Shown here: piece after piece, positions 30,015-38,205 of the stretch
Position numbering within the stretch: the stretch's first letter is position 1
Layout: each line of letters opens with the position of its first letter
From: Pseudomonadota bacterium
GTDB lineage: Bacteria; Pseudomonadota; Alphaproteobacteria; Caulobacterales; Caulobacteraceae
NCBI GenBank assembly: GCA_020161365.1
Contig: JAIUNU010000002.1
Location: 124,001-188,000 of the forward strand
DNA: 64,000 nt
Reading direction: 5' to 3'
Position numbers and translations under genes: made by a program
Notes under the pieces: model-generated
Seen by the model: only the letters and a program-made list of their open reading frames with translations
The model's database searches: none
Told to the model about the DNA's origin: nothing

Positions 30015-30053
30015 TGTCATCCCGGACGGCCAAGAGGCCGATCCGGGATGACA
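30015..30053. repeat. Long hairpin of a dispersed-repeat type between convergent genes
   Basis: TGTCATCCCGGA and TCCGGGATGACA form a perfect 12-bp outer stem, enclosing CGGCC-AAGA-GGCCG. It lies between the hydrolase stop and the convergent GH31 stop. Sequences of this look (TGTCATCCCGGA...) are common intergenic repeats in alphaproteobacterial genomes, from general knowledge. It may act as a bidirectional terminator. Confidence 0.7.
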
Positions 30054-30061
30054 CGGTGAAT

Positions 30062-32476
30062 TCAAACCGCCCAGCGCAACACGCGCCGCTGGACGCCCAG
30101 CACGCTGTCGAGGCGCGGGGTCGTGACCTCGCCGTTCAAGACGATGGCGCGGGACTCGGCGGCGGGCAGCACCAGCGTCAGGGTCTGCGCCGGCGGGGGC
30201 GTTTCACCGGCCCAGGCGACCGTGAGCGTCAGCGCGTCGGCGCTGGCGTCGACAGTTACACGCCAGCCCTGCGGCCGGGCGGGATCGCGCCAGCCGGAGT
30301 CGGCCTCGTCGAAGCCGCGCCAGTCCATCACGCCCGAGACGGGCGGATAGAGCAGCACCGCAGGCTCCGGCGGGGCGGGGGCGAAGCCGACCGGCGCCAG
30401 GTCCAGGAACACGCCCGAACCCTCGCGGGCCAGCATCGGCGGCAGGCCCTCAAGCGGCGCGGCCAGCGCGACCTCCGCCCCTCCGACATAGGCTTGATCA
30501 TCCCGCAGGTCGCGCCAGACCGCCCCGGCGGGCAGATAGGCGCGCACTTGGTCGATCCCCGGATCCATGGCCGGCGCCACCACAATGTCGGGCCCCAGGA
30601 GATGGACGTCGCCGTCCTCCCAGGCCTTGGGGTCTTGAGGGAAGTTTAGCCAGAGCGGACGGGTCACCGGCGCATAGTCGGCGTGGTGGCGCCACAGCAG
30701 GTCATGCAGCAGCGGCTGCAGGGCGCGCCGTAGCTTCATCATCCCGACGATGGCGGGCGTCGCCTCCGGATACATCCAAGGCTCGTTGACCGTGCCGTCG
30801 GTGTTCCAGCTGTGGATCGAGAAGCGCGGCATCACGATCCCGGCCTGCACCCAGCGCAGCAGCAGCTCCGGCTCCGGCGCGGGGCCGGCGAAGCCGCCGA
30901 TGTCGTGACCGGTGTTGGAGACGCCCGACAGCGCCATGCCGATCGCCATCTTTTGATTGAAGCGCAGGGTCTTCCAGGCGGTGTAGTTGTCGCCGGACCA
31001 GGTCTGGGCGTAACGCTGCATGCCCGCCATGCCCGACCGGGTCACGACATAGGGCCGCTCGTTCGGACGATAGGCGACCTGGGCCGCACGGCTGGCGCGC
31101 ATCATCAGCAACGTCTGAACCGGCCTCTCACCCGCCGCCGACCGCGCCGCGCCGAAGCCGTGGATGCAGGCGCGCTTGTCCCAGATCTCGTACTCGTTGT
31201 TGTCGTTCCAGGTGGACCGCATGCCGTAAGCCAGCAGTTGCTCGGTGACCTGCTGGCGCCACCAGGCCGTGGCTTCGGGATGGGTGAAGTCGACATAGCT
31301 GCCGACCTCGTCCCAGAACTGGCAGACGATCGGGTCGCCGTCGGCGTCGCGTACGAACCAGCCCTTGGCGGCCAGCGCGTCATAGCGGGGATGGTTGACC
31401 AGCAGGGCCGGCTTGATGTTCGGAACCAGCTGAACCCCGGCGTCGGCGTAGCCGCGCACGAAGCCCTCCACATCGGGGAACTTGTCGCGGTTCCAGTGGA
31501 ACACGTAGCGCTTGTCGCCGATCGAGGTGTAGCCCGACGACAGGTGGAAGGACTCGCACGGGATGTCGTGGCGGCTCACGCCCGCGATGAACTCGCCCAT
31601 CCGGACCTGGGCGTCCGGCGCGTCGGTATAGGTCATGGTCGAGCCGGAATAGCCGACGGCCCAGCGCGGCATCAGGGCCGGGCGGCCGGTCAGCCAGGTG
31701 TAGCGGCGCGTCACCGCGGCGGCGTCGGGCCCCGCGATCATGTAGTAGTCGAGATCCCCGCTGTCGGCCCGCATGTAGCGGTAGGGCGGGTGGTAGTTGT
31801 CGTGCTCGTGGCCGAAGTCGAACACCGGGTCGGCGGTGGTGTCGTAGAAGACCCCGTGGGCCTGGTTGTCGGCGTCGACCACCAACACGTAGGGGATCGA
31901 CTTGTAGAGCGGGTCGTTGGCCTCGGCGTCATAGCCCATCGGGTCGAGATTGGTCAGGCGGAAGCGACGCCCGGCCCGATCCGTGGCCCCGGCCCGTTCG
32001 CCCAGACCGTAGTAGCGCTCTCCCGTCCGGCGCTTGACGTAGTGGTAGACCCCATCGTCCCACCAGCCGAAGTTATAGGCCTGGGTCGGACGATCCTCGG
32101 CCATCGGGCACCAGGCGCCCGCGACCTGCTGCGACCAGCGGCAGAACCCGCCCTCCAGCGTATACTCCAGCCGCAGACGCGTGGTGGAGATAACGAGGTG
32201 GGTCTCGGTCTCCTCGAGCGTGAAGTCGGGGGCCGAGAAGCCCGCGGCGTCCATGCGGTCGCGCCCCGGCTCGGCGATGTCTTCCTGCCCCGGCGCCACG
32301 GCCCAGCTGGGCGGCGAGGTGACCGCGCCGCTGGTCAGCAGCAGCACGCGGACGACATCCTCTTCGAGGACGAACAGGTGAGACACGGCGCCGGTGTCGG
32401 CGCGCAGGGTCACGCGGGGCCCGTCCCGTTCGGCCAAGGCGAAACGGGGCGGCCGCGCCAGGCTGGCTTTGCGCAT
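30062..32476 (-). CDS. Glycoside hydrolase family 31 enzyme
   Basis: 804 aa without an evident signal peptide. The GH31 (beta/alpha)8 core is clear: nucleophile Asp in STWNDNNEYEIWD and acid/base Asp in TWSGDNYTAW. Additional blocks are MPRWAVGYSGSTMTY and MPRFSIHSWNTDGTVNEPW. The N-terminal beta-sandwich precedes it, and beta domains follow to the end. Family members cleave alpha-glucosides, alpha-xylosides or alpha-galactosides; the exact sugar cannot be read. It starts 3 nt after the MFS transporter gene and is the last gene of the ManD-MFS-GH31 operon. It is therefore likely to trim a uronate- or xylose-containing oligosaccharide in the cytoplasm after import (inference). Confidence 0.92.
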   Translation of the reverse strand: MRKASLARPPRFALAERDGPRVTLRADTGAVSHLFVLEEDVVRVLLLTSGAVTSPPSWAVAPGQEDIAEPGRDRMDAAGFSAPDFTLEETETHLVISTTRLRLEYTLEGGFCRWSQQVAGAWCPMAEDRPTQAYNFGWWDDGVYHYVKRRTGERYYGLGERAGATDRAGRRFRLTNLDPMGYDAEANDPLYKSIPYVLVVDADNQAHGVFYDTTADPVFDFGHEHDNYHPPYRYMRADSGDLDYYMIAGPDAAAVTRRYTWLTGRPALMPRWAVGYSGSTMTYTDAPDAQVRMGEFIAGVSRHDIPCESFHLSSGYTSIGDKRYVFHWNRDKFPDVEGFVRGYADAGVQLVPNIKPALLVNHPRYDALAAKGWFVRDADGDPIVCQFWDEVGSYVDFTHPEATAWWRQQVTEQLLAYGMRSTWNDNNEYEIWDKRACIHGFGAARSAAGERPVQTLLMMRASRAAQVAYRPNERPYVVTRSGMAGMQRYAQTWSGDNYTAWKTLRFNQKMAIGMALSGVSNTGHDIGGFAGPAPEPELLLRWVQAGIVMPRFSIHSWNTDGTVNEPWMYPEATPAIVGMMKLRRALQPLLHDLLWRHHADYAPVTRPLWLNFPQDPKAWEDGDVHLLGPDIVVAPAMDPGIDQVRAYLPAGAVWRDLRDDQAYVGGAEVALAAPLEGLPPMLAREGSGVFLDLAPVGFAPAPPEPAVLLYPPVSGVMDWRGFDEADSGWRDPARPQGWRVTVDASADALTLTVAWAGETPPPAQTLTLVLPAAESRAIVLNGEVTTPRLDSVLGVQRRVLRWAV

Positions 32477-32479
32477 GGT

Positions 32480-33727
32480 CTAGGCCTTCTGAACGATGAG
32501 ATGGCGGCGCATGGCGAACAGCCACGCCGCGCCGATGAGGTCGAAGACGCCCAGGCACGCGAACAGCGGCGCGAAACCGATCTTGTCGGCCAGCTGTCCG
32601 ATCGCCAGCGAGAACAGGAGGCCACCGGTCCAGCCGGCCATGCCCACCAGCCCGTTGGCCTTGGCGATGTCGCCTTGGGGAAACACGTCGGCCGACAGGG
32701 TGTTGATCAGCACCGAGATCACCTGGTGCGCGAAGCCGCCGATGGCCAGAAGCGCGATAGCCGCCATCGGATGGCCCACGATCCCGACAAAGCCCGGAGC
32801 GATCATCAGCACAGCCCCCAGGGCCACGCCCGCGATCCGCGAGCCCTCCAGCGACAGCCCCCGCCACTTTTGTAGGAACGGCGCAAGATAGCCGCCCAGG
32901 ATTCCGCCGGCGTCGGCCGCCAGGAACGGCATCCAGGCGAACAGGGCGATGTGGGTCAGGTCCATCCCCCGCTCCTTGGCCAGGTAGAGCGGGATCCAGA
33001 AGGAGAAGGTCTGCCAGGCCGGTTCGGCCAGGAAGCGGGGCACAGCGATAGCCCAGAAGCGCGGGGTCACAGCGATGGCGCGCAAGGTGGTGGCGCTGGC
33101 CGGGACCGTGCGCTGCCCTTCCTGGATCTGGGCCAGTTCCTGGGTCGAGACGTATGACGCCTGGGTCGGCGAGCGGTAGAACCGCCACCAGACCCCGGCG
33201 AACACCACGCCGATCGCGCCTGTGACCACGAAGGCCGACTGCCAGCCCCAGTGCTTGGCGACCAGAGCCACCAGGATCGGCGCGATCACCGCCCCCAGCG
33301 ACGTGCCGGCGTTGAACCAGCCCACGGCCACCGAGCGCTCACGATCGGGGAACCACTCGCCGATCGACTTCATGCCGGCGGGAATCGCGGCGGCCTCGGC
33401 CATGCCCAACAGGCCCCGGAACGCGGCCAGGGAGAACCATCCCTTGGCCGTCCCATGCAACATGTTGGCCAAGCTCCAGGCCAGGGCGAACAGCGCGAAA
33501 CCGGCGGTCAGGCCAATCTTGTCGATCAGGAGACCAGCGATCGGCTGCATGACCGTATAGGCCAGCTGGAAGGCCGCGACGATGTAGCTGTACTGCTCCG
33601 TCGTGATCGCCAGCTCTTGCTTCAGCTGGGGAGCCAGGACCCCCAACGAGTTGCGCGCGATATAGTTGATGATCGTCCCCACGATCACCAGCAGCAGGAT
33701 CCGCACCCGCACTGAACGCCAGTTCAT
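32480..33727 (-). CDS. MFS transporter, hexuronate (ACS/ExuT-like) type
   Basis: 415 aa with about 12 membrane helices. The early block INYIARNSLGVLAPQLKQEL and the loop GMAEAAAIPAGMKSIGEWFPDRERSVAVGWFNAG are characteristic of the anion:cation symporter family that includes the hexuronate transporter ExuT. Between ManD (50 nt upstream) and GH31 (3 nt downstream) on one strand, it probably imports glucuronate, galacturonate or a small glycoside by proton symport at the inner membrane. A related transporter lies at 46735-47997 next to a xylosidase. The exact substrate is inferred from neighbours. Confidence 0.9.
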   Translation of the reverse strand: MNWRSVRVRILLLVIVGTIINYIARNSLGVLAPQLKQELAITTEQYSYIVAAFQLAYTVMQPIAGLLIDKIGLTAGFALFALAWSLANMLHGTAKGWFSLAAFRGLLGMAEAAAIPAGMKSIGEWFPDRERSVAVGWFNAGTSLGAVIAPILVALVAKHWGWQSAFVVTGAIGVVFAGVWWRFYRSPTQASYVSTQELAQIQEGQRTVPASATTLRAIAVTPRFWAIAVPRFLAEPAWQTFSFWIPLYLAKERGMDLTHIALFAWMPFLAADAGGILGGYLAPFLQKWRGLSLEGSRIAGVALGAVLMIAPGFVGIVGHPMAAIALLAIGGFAHQVISVLINTLSADVFPQGDIAKANGLVGMAGWTGGLLFSLAIGQLADKIGFAPLFACLGVFDLIGAAWLFAMRRHLIVQKA

Positions 33728-33777
33728 TGTGTCTTTCCCCCTTCGCGACGCCGCTTGTCTTTATTTTCGGCGCGCGG

Positions 33778-34986
33778 CTACCAGTTCCACATGGTCCCGT
33801 CTCCCAGACGGGCCACCGGCAGGTAAGCCGGCTTGTACGGATGCTTGGCCGCCTCGGCTTCGTCGATGTCGACGCCGTGGCCGGGGGTCTCGCCGCAATA
33901 GAGGAAGCCGTCCTCGAAGCGATAGTCGTGCGGGAAGACCGCGTCCGTCGCCTCGGTGTGGCGCATGTATTCTTGGATGCCGAAGTTGGGGACCCAGGTG
34001 TCGAAATGCAGGGCCGTGCCCATGGTCACCGGCGACAGATCGGTGGCGCCGTGGCAGCCGGTGCGGATCTGGTAGAGGCTGGCGAGGTCGGCGATCCGGC
34101 GCAGATGGGTCACGCCGCCCGCCCCGACGATGGTCGAGCGGATGTAGTCGATCAGCTGATTCTGGATCAGGTCCTTGGCGTCCCAGATCGTGTTGAAGAT
34201 CTCGCCGACCGCCAGAGGGGTCGTCGTGTGCTGGCGGATCAGCTTGAAGGCTTCCTGGTTCTCGGCCGGGGTCACGTCCTCCAGCCAGAACAGCGAATAG
34301 GGCTCCAGCGCCTTGCCCAGCTGGGCGGCCTCGGTCGGGCTGTAGCGGTGGTGGCCGTCGTGCAGCAGGTGGTGGTCGAAGCCGTAGGTCTCGCGCAGCT
34401 TGTCGAACAGCTTGGGCACATAGTTCAGCGCCTTGCGCGTGTCCCAGCCGGTCACCGAGGGCAGGGCCGCGTCGGCCGGCTCGTAGAACAGCTTGCCGCG
34501 ACCCACGCCGTAGGCGTCCTTGACGCCCGGAATGCCGGTCTGGGCCCGGATGGCCTTGTAGCCGAGGTCGATATAGGCGCCGACGGCCTCGACGGTCTCG
34601 GCGATGTCGCCGCCGTTGGCGTGGCCATAGACCATCACGCCGTCACGGCTGCGGCCGCCCAGCAGTTGGTACAGCGGCATGCCGGCCATCTTGGCCTTGA
34701 TATCCCACAGCGCCACGTCGACGGCCGCGATGGCCCGCATGGTCACCGGACCCCGGCGCCAGTAGGCGCCGCGATAGAGATACTGCCAGATGTCCTCGAT
34801 CCGGCGCGGGTCCTTGCCGATCAGGCAGGGGATCACGTGGTCGTCCAGATACGAGACCACCGCCTTCTCGCGGCCGTTCAGGGTGGCGTCGCCGATTCCA
34901 TAGACGCCCTGGTCGGTCTCGATCTTCAGGGTGACGAAGTTGCGGCCCGGACAGGTGACGATAGTGCGTGCGGATAGGATCTTCAT
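33778..34986 (-). CDS. manD: D-mannonate dehydratase, enolase superfamily (ManD)
   Basis: 402 aa. Counting from the ATG, the metal ligands fall at Asp210, Glu236 and Glu262. Catalytic residues Arg147, Tyr159 and His212 also occur at the positions reported for the Novosphingobium ManD, so this is an authentic high-similarity member rather than a generic mandelate-racemase-like protein. It dehydrates D-mannonate to 2-keto-3-deoxygluconate, the step after uronate isomerase and fructuronate reductase in glucuronate catabolism. It is first in a minus-strand operon with the MFS and GH31 genes and divergent from a FadR-type regulator; a candidate operator lies between them. No uxaC or uxuB is inside the window. 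Confidence 0.95.
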   Translation of the reverse strand: MKILSARTIVTCPGRNFVTLKIETDQGVYGIGDATLNGREKAVVSYLDDHVIPCLIGKDPRRIEDIWQYLYRGAYWRRGPVTMRAIAAVDVALWDIKAKMAGMPLYQLLGGRSRDGVMVYGHANGGDIAETVEAVGAYIDLGYKAIRAQTGIPGVKDAYGVGRGKLFYEPADAALPSVTGWDTRKALNYVPKLFDKLRETYGFDHHLLHDGHHRYSPTEAAQLGKALEPYSLFWLEDVTPAENQEAFKLIRQHTTTPLAVGEIFNTIWDAKDLIQNQLIDYIRSTIVGAGGVTHLRRIADLASLYQIRTGCHGATDLSPVTMGTALHFDTWVPNFGIQEYMRHTEATDAVFPHDYRFEDGFLYCGETPGHGVDIDEAEAAKHPYKPAYLPVARLGDGTMWNW

Positions 34987-35064
34987 GGGCCGCTTTCCGG
35001 TCTGATTGAGTTATGGCACGGTCCATCCATTGCTAACTGCCGCTGGTCTGTCAATTTCTGCGGA

Positions 35065-35079
35065 GTTGGTCAGGCCGAT
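35065..35079. promoter_or_regulatory. FadR/UxuR-type operator candidate between manD and gntR
   Basis: GTTGGTCAGGCCGAT, an imperfect palindrome, matches the glpD site at 10 of 15 positions. It lies 78 bp upstream of the manD start and 15 bp upstream of the divergent regulator start, a position suited to control both. Confidence 0.45.
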
Positions 35080-35094
35080 TTTAGGGCGAACAAA

Positions 35095-35850
35095 GTGGTT
35101 GATGGTGAAGCTGCGCACGTGCGCCTCTATCAGGAAATGGCGCGTAGGCTGGTGGTCGAGCTTTCCAGCGGGCGCTACCAGGTGGGCGACCGCCTGCCGC
35201 CCGAACGCGAGCTTTCCATCCAGTACAACGTATCGCGGCCGACGGTGCGCGAGGCGATCATAGCCCTGGAAGTGCAGGGGTTGCTCGAGGTCCGGGTCGG
35301 CGCCGGGTCCTACGTCAAGCGCCTCCCGGGCAACGAGGACGTGCCTGGCTTCAATATCACCGCCTTCGAACTGACCGAGGCCCGCCTGCTGATCGAAGGC
35401 GAAGCCGCCGCCCTGGCCGCGACTCAGATCACGGCGGAAGGCTTGCAGCAGTTGGCGGGTCTCGTGAGCGACATCGAACGCGAGAATCAGAACCCGCACG
35501 GGACCGAACGCGCCGACCGCGAGTTCCATATCACCATCGCCCGGGCCACACGGAACACGGCGATGGCCGAGGCGGTCGAGCGCCTGTGGGACCTGCGCTC
35601 CAATTCTCCGGAAAGCGCTCTGCTGCACGAGAAGGCGCGGTCGGCCAATATCAAGCCAGTGGTCAACGAGCATACGGCGATCCTCGAGGCCCTGCGGGCC
35701 GGCGACCCGGTCGCGGCCCGTTCAGCCATGCGCGCACACCTCTCCGCCGTGCTGGAAAGCTTGCTGTTCGCGACCGAAGAGCGGGCCATCGCCGAGGCGC
35801 GCCGCGCAGCGACGGCGAAGCGGGAGCGCTATATCAAGGTGACGAGTTGA
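35095..35850 (+). CDS. GntR-family regulator, FadR subfamily (UxuR/ExuR-like)
   Basis: 251 aa. Winged helix-turn-helix at the N-terminus: LPPERELSIQYNVSRPTVREAIIALEVQGLLEVRVGAGSYV, spread over residues 38-78. An all-helical FCD effector domain follows, beginning ELTEARLLIEGEAAALAA, with metal-site residues in DREFHITIA, EHTAIL and MRAHL. The start is GTG 35095; a later GTG at 35119 is possible. It is divergent from the mannonate dehydratase operon, so it is probably the uronate-responsive repressor of that operon. The second FadR-type regulator in this window (51824) is clearly similar in the DNA-binding helix (SRPTVREA), so both may read similar operators. Confidence 0.9.
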   Translation: MVDGEAAHVRLYQEMARRLVVELSSGRYQVGDRLPPERELSIQYNVSRPTVREAIIALEVQGLLEVRVGAGSYVKRLPGNEDVPGFNITAFELTEARLLIEGEAAALAATQITAEGLQQLAGLVSDIERENQNPHGTERADREFHITIARATRNTAMAEAVERLWDLRSNSPESALLHEKARSANIKPVVNEHTAILEALRAGDPVAARSAMRAHLSAVLESLLFATEERAIAEARRAATAKRERYIKVTS

Positions 35851-35975
35851 TCGTCTGGCGCTGACAGTCGGCGCCGGGACGCCAGCGCCAAGGCTTTCGG
35901 CCGAAATCGTCACTGAGGCGACCGAGCCCTATCGCCACCCAGGCGCTGCGTTCTGGCGGAGCGGGGGGAGCTGCG

Positions 35976-36065
35976 TGGCGGTGAGAGAGGGATTCGAACC
36001 CTCGATAGAGTTTCCCCTATACACGCGTTCCAGGCGTGCGCCTTCAACCACTCGGCCACCTCACC
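35976..36065 (-). tRNA. tRNA-Ser (anticodon GGA)
   Basis: Read on the minus strand, the 90-nt cloverleaf starts GGTGAGG and ends in an encoded CCA. The anticodon stem CACGC/GCGTG closes a loop CTGGAAC with anticodon GGA, and the T loop is GTTCGAATC-like. A long variable arm (TATAGGGGAAACTCTAT) fits a class II serine tRNA. It reads UCC and UCU codons. No integrase or repeated 3' tRNA fragment is seen nearby, so there is no sign of an integration site. The 125 nt to its right side of the regulator gene hold nothing else. Confidence 0.95.
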
Positions 36066-36220
36066 AGCGCACTCGGGTCGGGGGTGGTTGAGACCCCCGG
36101 CGCGGGAAGGCGCGCAATATACTCAGGGGCTCGCCCGTAGCAAGCGCGTTGCGGGATGAAACCGTCGACGAGCGCGCCTATATCTGTCGCCGAAGTGTTT
36201 TCCGCCGCGAAAGGCCCGTC

Positions 36221-36874
36221 ATGCTGTCGCTCCAAAAGACCCTCGAGCTGCCCTCCGCCGCCACCGCCCTGCCCGGTCGCGCGGCCCCGATTCCGACGGC
36301 CGACGTCCATTTCATCAACGGCCACGCGCTGAGGGGGCCCTATCCCGAGGGCCTGGAGACGGCGATCTTCGCCATGGGCTGCTTCTGGGGCGTGGAGCGC
36401 GTGTTCTGGAAGGTCCCAGGCGTCTATGTGACCGCCGCCGGCTACGCCGCCGGGATCACCCCCAACCCGACCTATGAAGAGGTGTGCACCGGCCGCACCG
36501 GCCACACCGAAGTGGTGCTGGTGGTGTTCGACCCGAAGATCGTCACCTACGAGGCGCTGCTGAAAACCTTCTGGGAAAACCACGACCCGACCCAGGGGAT
36601 GCGCCAGGGCAACGACATCGGCACCCAGTATCGCTCGGGGATCTATGTGACCAGCGACGCCCAGGCCGCCGCGGCTGCGGCGTCGAAGGACGCCTATCAG
36701 CAGGCTCTGTCGGCGCGGGGTCTTGGGACGATCACCACTGAAATCGAAGCCGCCGGCCCGTTCTATTTCGCCGAGGACTATCACCAGCAGTACCTGGCCA
36801 AGAATCCGAACGGCTATTGCGGCATCGGCGGCACCGGCGTGGTCTGCCCCATCGGCCTGGGCGTAGAGGGCTGA
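36221..36874 (+). CDS. msrA: Peptide methionine sulfoxide reductase A
   Basis: 217 aa. Catalytic motif [11 protein letters not shown] with the active cysteine, the downstream blocks [26 protein letters not shown] and [26 protein letters not shown] (in parts), and resolving cysteines in the C-terminal [13 protein letters not shown]. It reduces the S-isomer of methionine sulfoxide in proteins, using thioredoxin. The start at ATG 36221 follows AAAGG; an in-frame ATG at 36149 is unlikely. The stop overlaps the start of the next gene by 1 nt (TGATG), so the two are translationally coupled. The 155 nt between the tRNA and msrA must hold its promoter. Confidence 0.95.
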   Translation: MLSLQKTLELPSAATALPGRAAPIPTADVHFINGHALRGPYPEGLETAIFAMGCFWGVERVFWKVPGVYVTAAGYAAGITPNPTYEEVCTGRTGHTEVVLVVFDPKIVTYEALLKTFWENHDPTQGMRQGNDIGTQYRSGIYVTSDAQAAAAAASKDAYQQALSARGLGTITTEIEAAGPFYFAEDYHQQYLAKNPNGYCGIGGTGVVCPIGLGVEG

Positions 36875-37218
36875 TGACGCCCGAGGCGTTCGACAAGGCG
36901 TGCCTGGCCCTGCCGGGCGCGAGCCTGTCGATCCAGTGGGGCGATAACCACGTGTTCAAGGTCGGCGACAAGATGTTCGCCGTGCGCGGCGCGGCGGGCG
37001 ACAGCTTCTCGTTCAAGGCCTCGGACGTCGCCTTCGAGGCCCTGACCGAATCGGGGCGCGCCCGGCCCGCGCCCTATCTGGCCCGGGCGCGGTGGGTCTG
37101 GTTCGCCGACATGGCGACCGAGGACGAGGCCGAGGTCGGCGACTGGCTGGCGGCGGCGCATGGACTGGTCGCCGCCAAGCTGACGCGCAAGGCCCGGGCG
37201 GCGCTGGGCCTCATCTGA
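36874..37218 (+). CDS. MmcQ/YjbR-family protein
   Basis: 114 aa, cytoplasmic. It shows the family pattern: a first helix [16 protein letters not shown], the strand pair [31 protein letters not shown] and [10 protein letters not shown], and the last helices with LTRKARAAL. YjbR-like domains have a CyaY-like or double-wing DNA-binding fold; no function is established. It is translationally coupled to msrA (1-nt overlap), which suggests co-expression under oxidative stress. Its 3' end overlaps the convergent TetR gene by 8 nt. Confidence 0.85.
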   Translation: MTPEAFDKACLALPGASLSIQWGDNHVFKVGDKMFAVRGAAGDSFSFKASDVAFEALTESGRARPAPYLARARWVWFADMATEDEAEVGDWLAAAHGLVAAKLTRKARAALGLI

Positions 37219-37843
37219 CGCGGGCGAGACCCGACAGCGCCGTCGTCTCCATGGCCTCCAGCAGGCGCTCGTTGGTGAGACCAGGCGTGGTCGGCGTCCA
37301 TTTGGTCAGCCAGATCAGCATGCCCACCAGAAGTTGGACCACCAGACGCGGTTCGCAGTCGGCGATGGTGCCGTCGGCCATGCCCTCCTCTAGGAAGCGC
37401 TCCAGCTTCTTGGCCAGTCGCCCGGTCCAGGTGTCGATGGCCCGCTGCTGGGCCGGCTCCAGATAGGAGTGGTCGCCGAAATAGAGCTGGGGCCCGTTGA
37501 TCACGCCGTCTTCCAGCACGGCGCGCAGGAACCGCCGCAGCTTGCACAGGCCCGTACCGCCGTCGGTCTCGATCGCGATCAGGATGGCCTCGAACCGCTC
37601 CAGCGAGCGCTGGTGGCCCGCATAGGCCAGGGCCTGCTTGTTGGGGAAGTAATAGTAGAGCGCCGCATCGCGCAGATCGAGCGCGGCGGCGATGTCGGTC
37701 ATCGTGGCGGCCGCGAAGCCCTTGGTATTGATGATCTCGATGGCCGCGCGGAGGATCGCCTCGCGCTTCTTGATCGACTTCTGGCTTTGCGCCAAGGGCC
37801 TGACCTCTTCGGTCAGGACGCCAGGGTCCTCGCCCTTCGACAA
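37211..37843 (-). CDS. TetR-family transcriptional regulator
   Basis: About 210 aa. The DNA-binding domain is near the N-terminus: [46 protein letters not shown], spread over residues 27-72, with the usual [10 protein letters not shown] recognition end. The ligand domain follows. Both possible starts are TTG; 37843 is chosen because GGAGAG lies 5 nt upstream, while 37927 has no ribosome-binding site and would place the operator right at the start. A perfect 8-bp inverted repeat stands about 90 nt upstream, between this gene and the divergent TonB receptor. Autoregulation and control of that receptor are likely. The ligand is unknown. Confidence 0.88.
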   Translation of the reverse strand: MSKGEDPGVLTEEVRPLAQSQKSIKKREAILRAAIEIINTKGFAAATMTDIAAALDLRDAALYYYFPNKQALAYAGHQRSLERFEAILIAIETDGGTGLCKLRRFLRAVLEDGVINGPQLYFGDHSYLEPAQQRAIDTWTGRLAKKLERFLEEGMADGTIADCEPRLVVQLLVGMLIWLTKWTPTTPGLTNERLLEAMETTALSGLARVR

Positions 37844-37935
37844 CCGAGCTCTCCTCCGCGACGCCGCCGGTTCTGCCGCCGGACGAACGTCGATCGCCAA
37901 CCTCCGCCGTAATGCGGCGGCGATCAATCGGATAA

Positions 37936-37955
37936 ATTCTAACTTGCGTTAGAAT
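37936..37955. promoter_or_regulatory. TetR operator candidate
   Basis: ATTCTAACTTGCGTTAGAAT is a perfect 8-bp inverted repeat around a 4-bp centre. It sits in the intergenic region between the TetR gene and the divergent TonB receptor, which is where such a site is expected. The rest of the gap up to 38205 shows no convincing gene. Confidence 0.75.
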
Positions 37956-38205
37956 ATCGAGACCATGTTAAGTTCGGATCTGCAACGCTCGGGATGCAAG
38001 ACCGCGCGTGCTGGGGCGATAACATGACGCAAAGCGTCCTCATCCACGGCCAGGCCACGGCGACCGTCCTCAACGGTCGGCCGGATCGGTCAGGATCGCC
38101 CTTCCCCAACGTCAACATGTCGGCTCGTCCCCAAAAGAAACCCGCGATTGCTCGAGGCGGGATGGGACGACGCGCGACCCATAATAAAAAATCAGGGAGT
38201 ATCTC

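Noticed and set aside
35976-36065. tRNA-Ser as a possible integration site
   Set aside because: No integrase, no repeated tRNA 3' end and no composition change are visible on either side.
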